Below, piece by piece: positions 24,081 to 32,865 of a stretch of DNA of 64,000 bases. The translations under genes and the position numbers were made by a program. The notes below the pieces were generated by a model. The model was not told the DNA's origin and did not search any database. It worked only from the letters and a program-made list of their open reading frames with translations. Each line of letters begins with the position of its first letter. Within the stretch, counting starts at the first letter, position 1. The stretch lies in the NCBI RefSeq assembly GCF_014905415.1, contig NZ_BNEO01000005.1, forward strand, positions 1-64,000, written 5' to 3'. The stretch is from Virgibacillus salexigens (GTDB taxonomy: Bacteria; Bacillota; Bacilli; Bacillales; Amphibacillaceae).

Positions 24081-25080
24081 TCGGTATATATATGCCGTGA
24101 CACAACGCTTATCGCAATCACAACGAGAAGACATTTCACAGGAGCTTAGAGGGTTAATTACGGATATGTTGGAAGAACGGATGGAGGGATTGCAAGCGTC
24201 AGAAAACGATGTAGAGCAAGTATTAAGCGAATTGGGGGATCCTAAGAAACTTGCACAGCAATACCAAGGAACAAAAAAGTATATTATCGGACCTGAACTT
24301 TATGATCCATTTATAATGGTTATGAAAGTAGTACTGATATCGATTGTGGCTGCAATGAGTATCATTTTTGCTATTCAAATCATAATTAATCCTGTTAATA
24401 TCTTAGACTATTTTATTGATTATATTGTATCTTTTGTAACTACGATCCCGATGGCCATTGGCTGGGTAACATTTGGATTTGTGTTTTTGGAGTATTTTCA
24501 AAATGTAGATGGAAAAGACCTGAATTTAGAAAAGGATTGGTCCCCTTCAGATTTGCCGCAACTTCCTGATCCGAAAAGACAGATTAAACGACATGAGCCG
24601 CTAACATCGATTGTATTCTTTATTATTTTAATGGCAATGGCGGTCTTTTCTAGTAACTACTTTGGTATTTGGGCTTTTAACAATGGTGAATTGTCAACGG
24701 TCGTCCCATTTTTAAACGAAGCTACGTACAATGGCTATATGTTGTTAATTCTCCTTATTCTCAGTCTAGGTGTTATAAAAGAAATTGCTAAACTAGTTAA
24801 CGGGAAATGGACGAACCGACTGTTTCTCTTTACGATGTTCATTGATGTAATAACTGTCATAGTAGTAATGGTAATGGTATCTGGACCAGATTTCTGGAAT
24901 CCACTATTTATGCAAGAACTTGTGCAAGCTGACATGCTTACCGAAGGAAGCGATAACTATCAAACGATCGAGAATATTTGGGAAAGTACCACACTTTTGA
25001 CATTGCTCTTACTAATTGGAGGGCTAGTTTGGAATATCATTGCTAGTTGGGTAAAAGTTAGAAAAGGAAAAGAATCTTAA
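24067..25080 (+). CDS. HAAS-domain multispan membrane protein
   Basis: A 337-residue protein. Residues 1-80 form the HAAS (DUF1700-type) helical domain: MEMIDRYIYAVTQRLSQSQREDISQELRGLITDMLEERMEG ... VEQVLSELGDPKKLAQQY, usually paired with PadR. Six or so transmembrane helices follow (about 90-115, 130-155, 185-205, 225-245, 255-280, 310-330). ATG 7 bases after AAAGGAGGAG, overlapping the PadR gene. HAAS proteins are thought to work with PadR proteins in envelope-linked signalling; the mechanism is not established. It ends in a clear terminator, so the operon is PadR-HAAS only. Confidence 0.8.
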   Translation: MEMIDRYIYAVTQRLSQSQREDISQELRGLITDMLEERMEGLQASENDVEQVLSELGDPKKLAQQYQGTKKYIIGPELYDPFIMVMKVVLISIVAAMSIIFAIQIIINPVNILDYFIDYIVSFVTTIPMAIGWVTFGFVFLEYFQNVDGKDLNLEKDWSPSDLPQLPDPKRQIKRHEPLTSIVFFIILMAMAVFSSNYFGIWAFNNGELSTVVPFLNEATYNGYMLLILLILSLGVIKEIAKLVNGKWTNRLFLFTMFIDVITVIVVMVMVSGPDFWNPLFMQELVQADMLTEGSDNYQTIENIWESTTLLTLLLLIGGLVWNIIASWVKVRKGKES

Positions 25081-25090
25081 CAAATTATAG

Positions 25091-25118
25091 AACCGCCGAA
25101 ATAATCGGCGGTTTGTTT
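25091..25118 (+). terminator. terminator of the PadR-HAAS operon
   Basis: A 9-bp GC-rich perfect stem (25091-25099 with 25105-25113, 5-nt loop) followed by TTGTTTTTA, 10 bases after the stop. Confidence 0.88.
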
Positions 25119-25359
25119 TTATTCATTCGTCTAAACCATCGATTCTTATAGCTTCCAAGGTATGATTGTGCGGTTTTAGGAACTAATAGACCGGGATTTC
25201 CCTAAATAGATATATTCCATTGTAACCTCCCTTTTTGTTTTGTGTCATACTATTGTGAATATCAGTCAAACGGTAGTAAAGATTCATGATCTAAGAAGTT
25301 ATTTTCTTTTTTATAAATTTTGATTATAATTATCATCAATTATCTTTTTGTATAGGGGA

Positions 25360-25833
25360 GGGGAAATACGATTAGTTGAACCCGGTGTTGAATGGGAAAA
25401 TGAGCATCGAGCTTATGAAAAAGAGTGGGGCACTACTCGGATGATTCCTTCAAGCTTTGATTTATCAGGATATAATAACTATGACGTTATGTAAAGGAAT
25501 TGGATCTAAAGCAAGAGGGAGCGGAGACAGGATGCTCAGTTCCAATTATTTATGAATTAATGACATGGATGAAACTGTAGCTATGGTGGATATTCGCCAC
25601 CAATTAAATGAATTCCTTTTAAATTTTGGTGGCTATATTGGCTATAGCGTCAGGCCGTCTGAATGAAGAAAAGGGTATGCTACCATCCTTCTTCATGAAG
25701 CATTACACAAGTGCAAAGATGAAAGATATACCGTGTATTCGTGACTTGTGACATGGATAACATTGGTTCTGCAAAAACGATTATAAAAAATGGCGGATTA
25801 GAAGGTACTAACGAACGAGGAGGTTCTGGATAA
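25360..25833 (+). pseudogene. GNAT acetyltransferase remnant
   Basis: Pieces in different frames spell a GNAT protein: LVEPGVEWENEHRAYEKEWG..RMIPSSFDLSGYNNYDV, then VPIIYE, MDETVAMVDIRHQLNEFLLNFGGYIGYSVRPSE, KGYATILLHEALHKCKDERY and TCDMDNIGSAKTIIKNGG. The acetyl-CoA loop (RKGYA) is recognisable. At least four stops or frameshifts intervene, so the gene is long dead. 25119-25359 before it holds nothing I recognise. Confidence 0.7.
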
Positions 25834-25836
25834 ACA

Positions 25837-26349
25837 ATGTCTAACAGCATAGAACAAATCATAATGAAACCGATGGTATATCGAGATTGGCCAGAGGTTA
25901 GGGATATATATATGGAAGGAATTGCTACTGGCAATGCTACGTTTGATACACAAGCTCCAACATGGGAAGAGTGGAATGAGAAATATTTAAATGTCTGCAG
26001 ATTAGTTGCATCGGAACAGGGGAAAGTCATTGGATGGGCTGCATTACTGCCGATTTCGAGTAAAAAAGCGTATGCAGGTGCTGCGGAGTTAAGTATATAT
26101 TTAAGCGCTGCAAGTCGAGGCAAGGGAATAGGCAGAAAGCTCATGGAATATGTTATTTCAGAGAGTGAAGCAAATGGATTCTGGACACTACAATCTGGAA
26201 TTTTCCCTGAAAATGAAGGGAGTATTCGACTACATGAAAAACTAGGATTTTATCAAGTAGGTGTTCGTAAGCGAATCGGAAAATTAAATGGCGTATGGAG
26301 AGATGTTGTTTTATTGGAAAGGCGTAGTGACTCGGTTGGAGTTGATTAA
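25837..26349 (+). CDS. GNAT acetyltransferase, phosphinothricin N-acetyltransferase-like
   Basis: A 170-residue acetyl-CoA-dependent N-acetyltransferase. Seen: YRDWPEVRDIYMEGIATGNATFDTQAPTWEEW at the start, GWAALLPISSKKAYAGAAELSIYLSAASRGKGIGRKLM with the pyrophosphate loop RGKGIG, and EGSIRLHEKLGFYQVGVRKRIGKLNGVWRDVVLLERR at the end. This is the Pat/Bar/YwnH group, which acetylates phosphinothricin or methionine sulfoximine-like amino acids. The ATG is 13 bases from GAGGAGG, which is long; translation may be modest. It sits right after a dead GNAT gene. No terminator is obvious. Confidence 0.85.
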   Translation: MSNSIEQIIMKPMVYRDWPEVRDIYMEGIATGNATFDTQAPTWEEWNEKYLNVCRLVASEQGKVIGWAALLPISSKKAYAGAAELSIYLSAASRGKGIGRKLMEYVISESEANGFWTLQSGIFPENEGSIRLHEKLGFYQVGVRKRIGKLNGVWRDVVLLERRSDSVGVD

Positions 26350-26543
26350 GGAAAAAGCTTGAATTAGGATCCAAGCTTCAGGCTGTCGAGCTCGGGAACA
26401 ATAAATTTCGATCAGTACATGAAGTTGAAGGTAGAGTAGAAGATGTTGATGATTTCTATAAAAAAGGGAAAGAACGATGGAATTATCAAAAGGGAAGTAT
26501 TGCATTTCAGGGACCGGATTCAGTCTGTGTTTCCAATAATTGA
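26350..26543 (+). other. open stretch without start, possible gene remnant
   Basis: A stop-free frame of about 50 codons (KFRSVHEVEGRVEDVDDFY..KGSIAFQGPDSVCVSNN) ending at 26543, with no start codon or ribosome site. The sequence looks protein-like. I do not recognise the family; probably the 3' end of a lost gene. Confidence 0.3.
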
Positions 26544-26606
26544 TAACGTAAACTAGAACAACCTGTATTCGTAGGAAGAATCAGGTTGTTCTTTGGTTCC
26601 GTGCGA

Positions 26607-27066
26607 CTATCCTAAAAATTCACTTTGTAGAATACCCTTATGTAATAAATCATGCCAATTTCCATTTCTAAATAAGTATTGTCTTGTTGTTCCTTCATGT
26701 TTAAAGCCTAGTTTTTCATATAAGTGAACAGCCCTATGATTGAATGAAAATACTCGAAGGGATATGCGATGGAGGTTCATTTCAAGAAAAGCATATGTCA
26801 ATCATATTCTCATTGCTTCGTAACCATAACCTTTACCCCAGTATTCCTTTTCACCGATGTCGATAATAATCTCCGTGATTCTATTTTTATGATCGATTTG
26901 AGTTAGTGACACAATGCCTATCGGCAAATCTGTTTCTTTCGGCGTAAATATCTAATCGGGCATTGGTTGCCTCCATTACTTCCAAATTATTACGCCAATT
27001 GTGGTATTGTTCAACATCTGAAAGGGTTATTTTTCTAAATCTACGTTTTGCTGATTCAAATAGCAT
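26607..27066 (-). pseudogene. RimJ/RimL-type GNAT acetyltransferase, broken
   Basis: Start MLFESAKRRFRKITLSDVEQYHNWRNNLEVMEATNARLDIY with a good AAAGGAGTGAT site; one frameshift near 26950 restores the frame to PKETDLPIGIVSLTQIDHKNRITEIIIDIGEKEYWGKGYGYEAMRI, then an in-frame TGA near 26803, then LTYAFLEMNLHRISLRVFSFNHRAVHLYEKLGFKHEG to the stop at 26607. Two lesions in an otherwise intact acetyltransferase point to recent loss. It lies 8 bases after the TetR gene and was its operon partner. Confidence 0.8.
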
Positions 27067-27074
27067 GGAATAGA

Positions 27075-27692
27075 TCACTCCTTTGTGTTTACTGGACATA
27101 GCATGTGTTTTAAAGAAAACAGTAACCCGTCTATTTGTTCCTCCGTATTTGTCACTGCACTACCGTGTTGAAAAGTGTTTAACATTAAACCATCGATACA
27201 GGAAATAATAAACTGTGCAATCGCATCTTTGGATACTATTGGGTTAAATTCACCGTTTGCTTCACCCAATTGTATGGTTTCTTTAATTACTTCAATCATC
27301 AGTTCATATCGTTTCTTTAGATAAGAAGCATTTTCTTTATCCATCTTGTATTTCGTCGAAAGAAAAAATTCGGAGCGAGCTAGAATAAGAGAGTCACGAT
27401 TAAATTGAATGCTTTTTTTCTGATCTTTTATCCAAGTTGTAAGCTGATTCCATACCGATTTATTATAATCAAGTGTAGGAAGGATTTGCTGATCCTCTTG
27501 ATAGAGCACGTCCATGAAAATATGGTCTAAATGATTAAAATAACTATAAAGTCCCCCTCTTGAAATCTTGGCCTCTGTTAGAATATCCTCCATCGTTGCA
27601 TGGGTATATCCCTTATTAATAAATACCTTTTTTGCCGCTGCTAAAATTGCTTGTCTCTTCTCTAACTTGTAAGAGTGACTAACTTTAGGCAT
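27075..27692 (-). CDS. TetR-family regulator
   Basis: A 205-residue repressor: helix-turn-helix KRQAILAAAKKVFINKGYTHATMEDILTEAKISRGGLYSYFNHLDHIF at residues 10-55, then a helical ligand domain. The ATG at 27692 is 8 bases after GAGGTGA; an upstream GTG lies on the ribosome site itself. A perfect 34-bp palindrome lies 14 bases upstream, so autorepression is nearly certain. The downstream partner gene (a GNAT enzyme) is broken, so the regulator may be an orphan or control genes elsewhere. The ligand is unknown. Confidence 0.88.
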   Translation of the reverse strand: MPKVSHSYKLEKRQAILAAAKKVFINKGYTHATMEDILTEAKISRGGLYSYFNHLDHIFMDVLYQEDQQILPTLDYNKSVWNQLTTWIKDQKKSIQFNRDSLILARSEFFLSTKYKMDKENASYLKKRYELMIEVIKETIQLGEANGEFNPIVSKDAIAQFIISCIDGLMLNTFQHGSAVTNTEEQIDGLLFSLKHMLCPVNTKE

Positions 27693-27705
27693 GAATATGT
27701 TCACC

Positions 27706-27739
27706 TCAATAAAAACGACAATATTGTCGTTTTTATTGA
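27706..27739 (-). promoter_or_regulatory. 34-bp perfect palindrome, TetR operator
   Basis: The two 17-base arms, each reading TCAATAAAAACGACAAT, are exact reverse complements with no spacer (centre between 27722 and 27723). It sits directly upstream of the TetR ribosome site. The GACAATATTGTC core is a plausible TetR-dimer site; full length could hold two dimers. Confidence 0.75.
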
Positions 27740-27973
27740 ATTTTACGTAACATAAGCATTAAAGTCAATAAGATATATTACAATTTATTTAAATATTAAA
27801 TACATTTTGTTATTTTTGATTCATAATACCTAAGTATTTTATCTCTTATGAAAAGGATTTACTATAAATATAGGCTGAAGTCCTCTTAAAACAGGGGAAT
27901 ATATGCTATATAATAGTATTGTTGTATGGTAATCACATTTTTGTGTAATGTTGTAGTAGTCTGAGGTGAAAAA

Positions 27974-28393
27974 ATGGAGTCCTTACATTCGATAAATGGA
28001 CAAATTAGTCGTATGCAAAATTCTCTCTATGACCTGAATTTACAACTGGAAAATAGACGAAGAGAACTGGAGAGATTGGCACTTGCCTTGTCTAATTTAT
28101 ATGATTATAAAGATGATTTTAAACAAAATAGAAAATTATGTGTTACTCCTGAGCTTTCTCCGAATACATGGCATGGTCAGTATGCATCTCGGTTTCAACA
28201 ATTTAAAGATAATGAGGTTTTAGCGAACTACATATCTTTATATGATTATCAATTAGTTCAAACGATTGATCAACTAAATGAAAAGATTCGGGAAATCAAG
28301 CAATCAATTATTGATATCAGAATGGATCTGTCTAATCAGCGTAACGAACTAGATCATTTATATGATAAGCAAAGAAGGGAGTTAATGAGTTAA
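27974..28393 (+). CDS. DUF5082 protein, YwqH-like (LXG-associated helical protein)
   Basis: A 139-residue all-helical protein with two coiled-coil segments (about residues 1-45 and 95-135) and a middle part containing SPNTWHGQYASRFQQF, which carries a WxG-type turn. It matches YwqH/DUF5082, the first gene of type VII secretion LXG cassettes. Such small partner proteins bind the LXG domain and bring the toxin to the secretion machine. ATG follows GAGGTG; a TATAAT lies about 65 bases upstream. The next gene starts one base after the stop. Confidence 0.8.
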   Translation: MESLHSINGQISRMQNSLYDLNLQLENRRRELERLALALSNLYDYKDDFKQNRKLCVTPELSPNTWHGQYASRFQQFKDNEVLANYISLYDYQLVQTIDQLNEKIREIKQSIIDIRMDLSNQRNELDHLYDKQRRELMS

Positions 28394-28394
28394 C

Positions 28395-28679
28395 GTGAGT
28401 AAAGAAATAAAGCTACAACAGGAACCTGTCATCCAAGCATTAACGAATTTGAAAACAGCGACAGAATCTATGGATGCAACTGGGCTGGGAAAAGAAATAG
28501 AAGGCAATAACACGTTAGATATGGTTACGAAAATAAATGAAATTAATCATCAATTAGAAGATATATTAACCACATACCAAACAATACTCTTAAATCATGA
28601 ACAGGAAACTGCTAAAGCTGTAGATAACTTTATGCAAACAGAACAAACGATCGCATCTTCTATGGAGCTTTCAAAATAA
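28395..28679 (+). CDS. DUF5344 protein, YwqI-like (LXG-associated helical protein)
   Basis: A 94-residue helical protein (EPVIQALTNLKTATESMD ... INEINHQLEDILTTYQTILLNHEQETAKAVDNFM) that matches YwqI. These WXG100-sized proteins pair with the first helical partner and the LXG domain for export by the type VII (Yuk/ESX) system. GTG start directly after the stop of the previous gene. The gene order DUF5082-DUF5344-LXG is exactly the ywqHIJ order. No secretion machine gene lies in the window. Confidence 0.8.
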   Translation: MSKEIKLQQEPVIQALTNLKTATESMDATGLGKEIEGNNTLDMVTKINEINHQLEDILTTYQTILLNHEQETAKAVDNFMQTEQTIASSMELSK

Positions 28680-28737
28680 TTGATTGAACTACCACGACTA
28701 AACACTTCTTTTACATTCCTCATCAGGAGGTATTTCC

Positions 28738-29421
28738 ATGAAAATAATTGATATTCAAACACTGAACTCTAATATAAGTGAAATGCAACATACCATTCAC
28801 CAAATCCAAAAACAGTTACATCCTGTTAGCCAAGCAGTTCAACAAATTGCTTCTCTGGATGATGCCTTGAAAGGCAAAGGGGCGAGCGCTATTCGATCCT
28901 TTTACGAGGATGTTCATCAACCCTTTTTAGCGTTTATGGACAATTTTTTAACGTCATACGATCAAATGTTAAATCAAATAAAAGATACGGTTCATTCGTT
29001 TGAACCAGCGACAGATGGTTTTGTTCGCCAATCTTTCTTAGAGCAGGATTTAGAAGAAGGGCTGAAACAGTTGGAAAATGTCACACAAGGATTAACGGAT
29101 AACGTCAACCGGGAACTGACAAAGATACAAGATATTATATCGTTACCGCACTTAGATGATATGGATTTATTGACTAGTATTCACCAGGCGAAAAACAAGA
29201 AAAATGAAATGATAGAGCAGCTTTATGCTTTAGACAGTTCACAATTAAGGGCATTAGAGCCTATGATGCATGAACTGTCAATGATGACGAATTATTTATC
29301 GGAAATGCAGGAAACATTCCATGCAGATAAAGGAGCCGTTACTACGTACGACCCGACGACATTAGATAAGTTAACTTATTATCAGGAAGTAGTAGAAGCG
29401 AATTCAACGAAAACCGAATGA
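28738..29421 (+). CDS. LXG-domain protein lacking a toxin domain
   Basis: A 227-residue protein. Residues 1 to about 205 are an LXG domain (MKIIDIQTLNSNISEMQHTIHQIQKQL at the start, then LKGKGASAIRSFYEDVHQPFLAFMDNFLTSYDQML), the export signal part of type VII polymorphic toxins. LXG toxins normally continue for 100-400 residues into a nuclease, NADase or other toxic domain; this one stops with a short tail YYQEVVEANSTKTE and a terminator follows 17 bases later. No frameshifted toxin remnant and no immunity gene are seen. ATG follows AGGAGG. Confidence 0.82.
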   Translation: MKIIDIQTLNSNISEMQHTIHQIQKQLHPVSQAVQQIASLDDALKGKGASAIRSFYEDVHQPFLAFMDNFLTSYDQMLNQIKDTVHSFEPATDGFVRQSFLEQDLEEGLKQLENVTQGLTDNVNRELTKIQDIISLPHLDDMDLLTSIHQAKNKKNEMIEQLYALDSSQLRALEPMMHELSMMTNYLSEMQETFHADKGAVTTYDPTTLDKLTYYQEVVEANSTKTE

Positions 29422-29437
29422 TTAGGCTTTTGATTTT

Positions 29438-29469
29438 AATAACACCGTTTTAATGCGGTGTTATTTTTT
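29438..29469 (+). terminator. terminator of the LXG cassette
   Basis: A 10-bp perfect stem (29438-29447 with 29456-29465, 8-nt loop) followed by six T. It closes the cassette directly after the LXG stop. Confidence 0.88.
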
Positions 29470-29611
29470 GCTGTCAACAGCTTGGTTGTTCTTCTTACCT
29501 CTCTGAATCAAAAGTAAATATTCCCAAAAATTTTGGTTGGTTTTCTGATTAAATGTTGAAAACATAACCTAAAACAAAAATAAATAAAAATAAATATATT
29601 TTGTTTGTATT

Positions 29612-29648
29612 TGCAAACGTTGACTTGTGATTGTTATCTGATTATAAT
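29612..29648 (+). promoter_or_regulatory. rhamnose operon promoter with cre-like site
   Basis: TTGACT (29620-29625), 17 bases, TATAAT (29643-29648): a near-consensus sigma-A promoter. Over its -35 lies TGCAAACGTTGACT (29612-29625), 2 mismatches from the CcpA cre consensus TGWAANCGNTNWCA. CcpA bound there would block the promoter, so glucose repression is likely. A-rich direct repeats (AAAAATAAA) at 29570-29605 recur before rhaEW and may be the RhaR site. Confidence 0.65.
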
Positions 29649-29741
29649 TACAGTTAAATAATCTTTCATCTTCAATGAAACCGTTAACAAAAAAGGTGAA
29701 AGATAAAGGTTTATAAATCTGTTAGAAAGGGTGGATATAAT

Positions 29742-30056
29742 TTGATTAGAAAAGCATTTAAAATGAAAGTTTATCCAGATAAACATGAAGAATACCAAAA
29801 AAGGCATCGAGAAATTTGGCCAGAGATGATAGAGGCACTACATAAACACAAAGCAAGGAATTATTCAATCTTTTTAGATGAGGGAACGAGTACGCTTTTT
29901 GGTTATGTTGAGATTGAAGACGAAGTGACATGGAATATGCTAGCTGCATCGGATATTAATCAACGCTGGTGGGCATATATGGAATCAGTTATGGAAACGA
30001 ATTCAGATAAAAGTCCGGTGACAGAAGATCTTAAAGAAGTTTTTCATATGGCTTAA
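29742..30056 (+). CDS. rhaM: L-rhamnose mutarotase
   Basis: A 104-residue enzyme that interconverts the alpha and beta anomers of L-rhamnose. The family pattern is plain: KAFKMKVYPDKHEEYQKRHREIWPEMIEALHKHKARNYSIFLDEGTSTLFGYVEIED, with conserved His, Tyr and Trp residues (NQRWWAYM). The start is TTG, 7 bases after AAAGGGTGG. First gene of the rhamnose operon. It leads directly into the permease gene. Confidence 0.93.
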   Translation: MIRKAFKMKVYPDKHEEYQKRHREIWPEMIEALHKHKARNYSIFLDEGTSTLFGYVEIEDEVTWNMLAASDINQRWWAYMESVMETNSDKSPVTEDLKEVFHMA

Positions 30057-30075
30057 TTAGAAGGAGAGAGTGGGA

Positions 30076-31398
30076 ATGGCTAAGAGAAAGTTTGGGGCAA
30101 AAAAGGTTACTGGTTGGAAAGCAACGATTGCTGTAGCGATGGCAAATTATATTGAAGCTGGTTCGATTATTGCTGCTGCTAGTAGTCTTACATTGTGGCA
30201 AGCCTATTTAAATATTGATAGTTTTGGCGTTGGCTTACTAAGTGCATTAAGTGCAAATGCTTTTGGTGCTGCTGTCGGTGCTTTAATTGGTGGTCCTTTA
30301 ACGGACAAATTTGGCAGGGCTTTCATATTTAAATATGATTTGCTTTTATATATGCTAGGTGTACTACTCATTGCGTTATCGGTTAATTTTCCGATGTTAC
30401 TTATTGGAACGATCATAACAGGGGTGGCAGTTGGTGCTGGTGTACCTGTTTCTTGGACATACATTGCAGAAGAGTCACCTGAAGATAAGCGGGCTGCTCA
30501 TGTTGGAACAGCCCAGCTAGCTTGGTCAACTGGTCCAATGGTGACGTTCTTCTTAGCTGTATTAGTAGCACCGTTAGGTTTGTTGGGATCACGCCTTATT
30601 TTCTTCCATTTATTAGTGATCGCATTTATCACTTGGTATATTAGACAAGGATTGGATGAATCAAAGATTTGGCAAGAACAAAAAGATAAAGAAGAAAAGG
30701 AATCTGTACTTGGTAAGGAAAAGCGGAGCTCTATCAGGGAGTTATTCTCATTAAGTGTTAATCGAAAAGCGCTGTTCTTATTAATCGGGATTTATTTATT
30801 TTGGAATTTAACTTCTGGAGCAATGGGGTATTTTATGCCTTATATTTATGAGAATGTTGGTGGACTAAGTGGAGCACAGGCGAACTTATTACAGGCATTT
30901 TTGTGGATGTTTACAGTATTAACGACGTTCTTTGGGTTTATGAAATTAGGAGATAAATATAGTCGTAGATTGATATTTGGGCTTGGCGCTGTGATGGGTG
31001 TTGTAGCCTGGATTATCTTAACCTTTATGCCGATGACATGGCCTACACTAATCGCATTTGTTATTTTATGGGGTTCCGCTGCTGGAATTGGCGCACAAGC
31101 TTTCTATGCATTATGGACAAGTGAACTATTCCCGACTAGATATCGTGCTGGAGCCCAAGGGTTAATGTACTTTATTGTTCGAACAGGGATTGCAATATGG
31201 TCCTTTATCTTACCAACGTTAATGGTTACGCTTGGATTTAAAGTTGCAGGAATGGTCATGATCACATTCCTTATTATTCATGCGATTATTGGAATTGCTT
31301 TATCTCCGAAAACACAAGGAAAAACACTTAAACAAATTGAACAGGAACGATATGGTGAGGTAGATTCACTTAGGACAGAAGCAAAAGGTAGTAGTTGA
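30076..31398 (+). CDS. MFS sugar permease, probably L-rhamnose
   Basis: A 440-residue major facilitator with 12 hydrophobic segments. Seen: sugar-porter-like loop GGPLTDKFGRAFIFKYD between helices 2 and 3, PVSWTYIAEESPEDKRAAHVG after helix 4 (a PESPR-type motif), and SELFPTRYRAGAQG after helix 10. It sits between rhaM and rhaB, so rhamnose uptake by proton symport is the obvious job; this rests on context. ATG at 30076 is 9 bases from AAGGAG. The MFS type differs from the DMT-type RhaT of enteric bacteria. Confidence 0.85.
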   Translation: MAKRKFGAKKVTGWKATIAVAMANYIEAGSIIAAASSLTLWQAYLNIDSFGVGLLSALSANAFGAAVGALIGGPLTDKFGRAFIFKYDLLLYMLGVLLIALSVNFPMLLIGTIITGVAVGAGVPVSWTYIAEESPEDKRAAHVGTAQLAWSTGPMVTFFLAVLVAPLGLLGSRLIFFHLLVIAFITWYIRQGLDESKIWQEQKDKEEKESVLGKEKRSSIRELFSLSVNRKALFLLIGIYLFWNLTSGAMGYFMPYIYENVGGLSGAQANLLQAFLWMFTVLTTFFGFMKLGDKYSRRLIFGLGAVMGVVAWIILTFMPMTWPTLIAFVILWGSAAGIGAQAFYALWTSELFPTRYRAGAQGLMYFIVRTGIAIWSFILPTLMVTLGFKVAGMVMITFLIIHAIIGIALSPKTQGKTLKQIEQERYGEVDSLRTEAKGSS

Positions 31399-31440
31399 TA
31401 GATATAGAGTAGGATTGACTGTTGATATGGGGGTATAGAC

Positions 31441-32865
31441 ATGACTAAATGTTGCTTAGCGGTTGATATCGGAGCCTCTAGTGGAAGGGTGATGGCCGGT
31501 TATTTGAATGATGGTACTGTGCAACTAGATGAAGTGCACCGATTTGATAATAGGATCACCAAGAAAGACGGGTATTTCATTTGGGATATTGCTGGTTTAT
31601 TTCAAGAGATTAAAACAGGCATTTATCAAAGTAAACTGCTTGGGTATACGCCGCAGAGTATTGGGATTGATACATGGGCAGTGGATTTCGTTCTTTTGGA
31701 TGAAAATGATGAATTGTTAACAGATGCAGTAACTTACCGTGACCCAAGGACAGATGGGCTAATGAAAGAAGTATTTGAAAATATCATAAGTAAGGAGCGG
31801 TTATATCTTGAAACAGGCATTCAATTTCAGAAATTTAATACGATTTTTCAATTATATTCCTTGAAGAAGGCGAATCCAGATATTTTAAAGAAGGCAAAAA
31901 CGTTTCTAATGATTCCAGATTATTTTAATTATTTATTAACTGGGAAGAAGGCGAACGAGTATACCAATGCAACGACCACACAATTACTAAACGCCTTTAC
32001 GAAGAAATGGGATAAAGATTTGCTTCGGCAGTTAGGAATCGATGATGGCATCTTTCAAGAAGTTTTACCTCCCTCTACGAATTTAGGGGGATTGAAGCAA
32101 GAGTTGATCGATGAGTTGGGAGTGGATATGGATGTTTTATTACCTGCCACCCATGATACTGGCTCAGCTGTTCTGTCTGTTCCGGAATTAACGAATACGA
32201 TTTATGTGAGTTCAGGAACATGGTCCCTTATAGGTGTAGAAAATAACTTTCCAATTTGTGTGACAAAAGCCTTTGACTACAATTTTACAAATGAAGGTGG
32301 ATTTGACTATCGCTTTCGGTTTCTAAAAAATGTTATGGGGCTGTGGATGATTCAAGAAGTGAAGCGAAACTATGAACATACCTATTCATTTGCTGATTTT
32401 GTACAATTAGCAAAACACGAGAAGAACTTCTGCTCCGTTGTAAATGTAGATGATAATCGATTTATGAAGCCTGAAAACATGATTGAAGAGATTCAAAAGT
32501 ACTGTGCAGAAACCGAACAGCAAATACCGCAGACTGCTGGTCAAGTTGCTAAATGTGTTTATGATAGTTTAGCTCTTCGTTATAAACAAGCGATTGCACA
32601 AATTGAGGAAATATTTGAAAAAGAATTCAAAACAATTAATGTTATTGGCGGCGGTTCCCAGAATGATATGCTAAATCAATTAATTGCAGATACGACGAAT
32701 AAAGAAGTAAAAGCTGGCCCCATAGAAGCTACCGCAATAGGAAATATTGTATCACAGCTTATTACTTTAGGTGAGGTTAATGGAATTGTTGATGCAAGAA
32801 GGATGATTCAGCAGTCTTTTGAAATGAAAACATATAGGAAACAAGATCAGGAGGGAATTATATGA
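31441..32865 (+). CDS. rhaB: rhamnulokinase
   Basis: A 474-residue FGGY-family kinase that phosphorylates L-rhamnulose at O1 with ATP. Seen: [16 protein letters not shown] (phosphate 1), [13 protein letters not shown] with catalytic Asp, [24 protein letters not shown] and the adenosine motif [22 protein letters not shown] follows GGGGGT. The stop overlaps the start of rhaA by 4 bases, showing translational coupling. Length and motifs are normal. Confidence 0.95.
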   Translation: MTKCCLAVDIGASSGRVMAGYLNDGTVQLDEVHRFDNRITKKDGYFIWDIAGLFQEIKTGIYQSKLLGYTPQSIGIDTWAVDFVLLDENDELLTDAVTYRDPRTDGLMKEVFENIISKERLYLETGIQFQKFNTIFQLYSLKKANPDILKKAKTFLMIPDYFNYLLTGKKANEYTNATTTQLLNAFTKKWDKDLLRQLGIDDGIFQEVLPPSTNLGGLKQELIDELGVDMDVLLPATHDTGSAVLSVPELTNTIYVSSGTWSLIGVENNFPICVTKAFDYNFTNEGGFDYRFRFLKNVMGLWMIQEVKRNYEHTYSFADFVQLAKHEKNFCSVVNVDDNRFMKPENMIEEIQKYCAETEQQIPQTAGQVAKCVYDSLALRYKQAIAQIEEIFEKEFKTINVIGGGSQNDMLNQLIADTTNKEVKAGPIEATAIGNIVSQLITLGEVNGIVDARRMIQQSFEMKTYRKQDQEGII

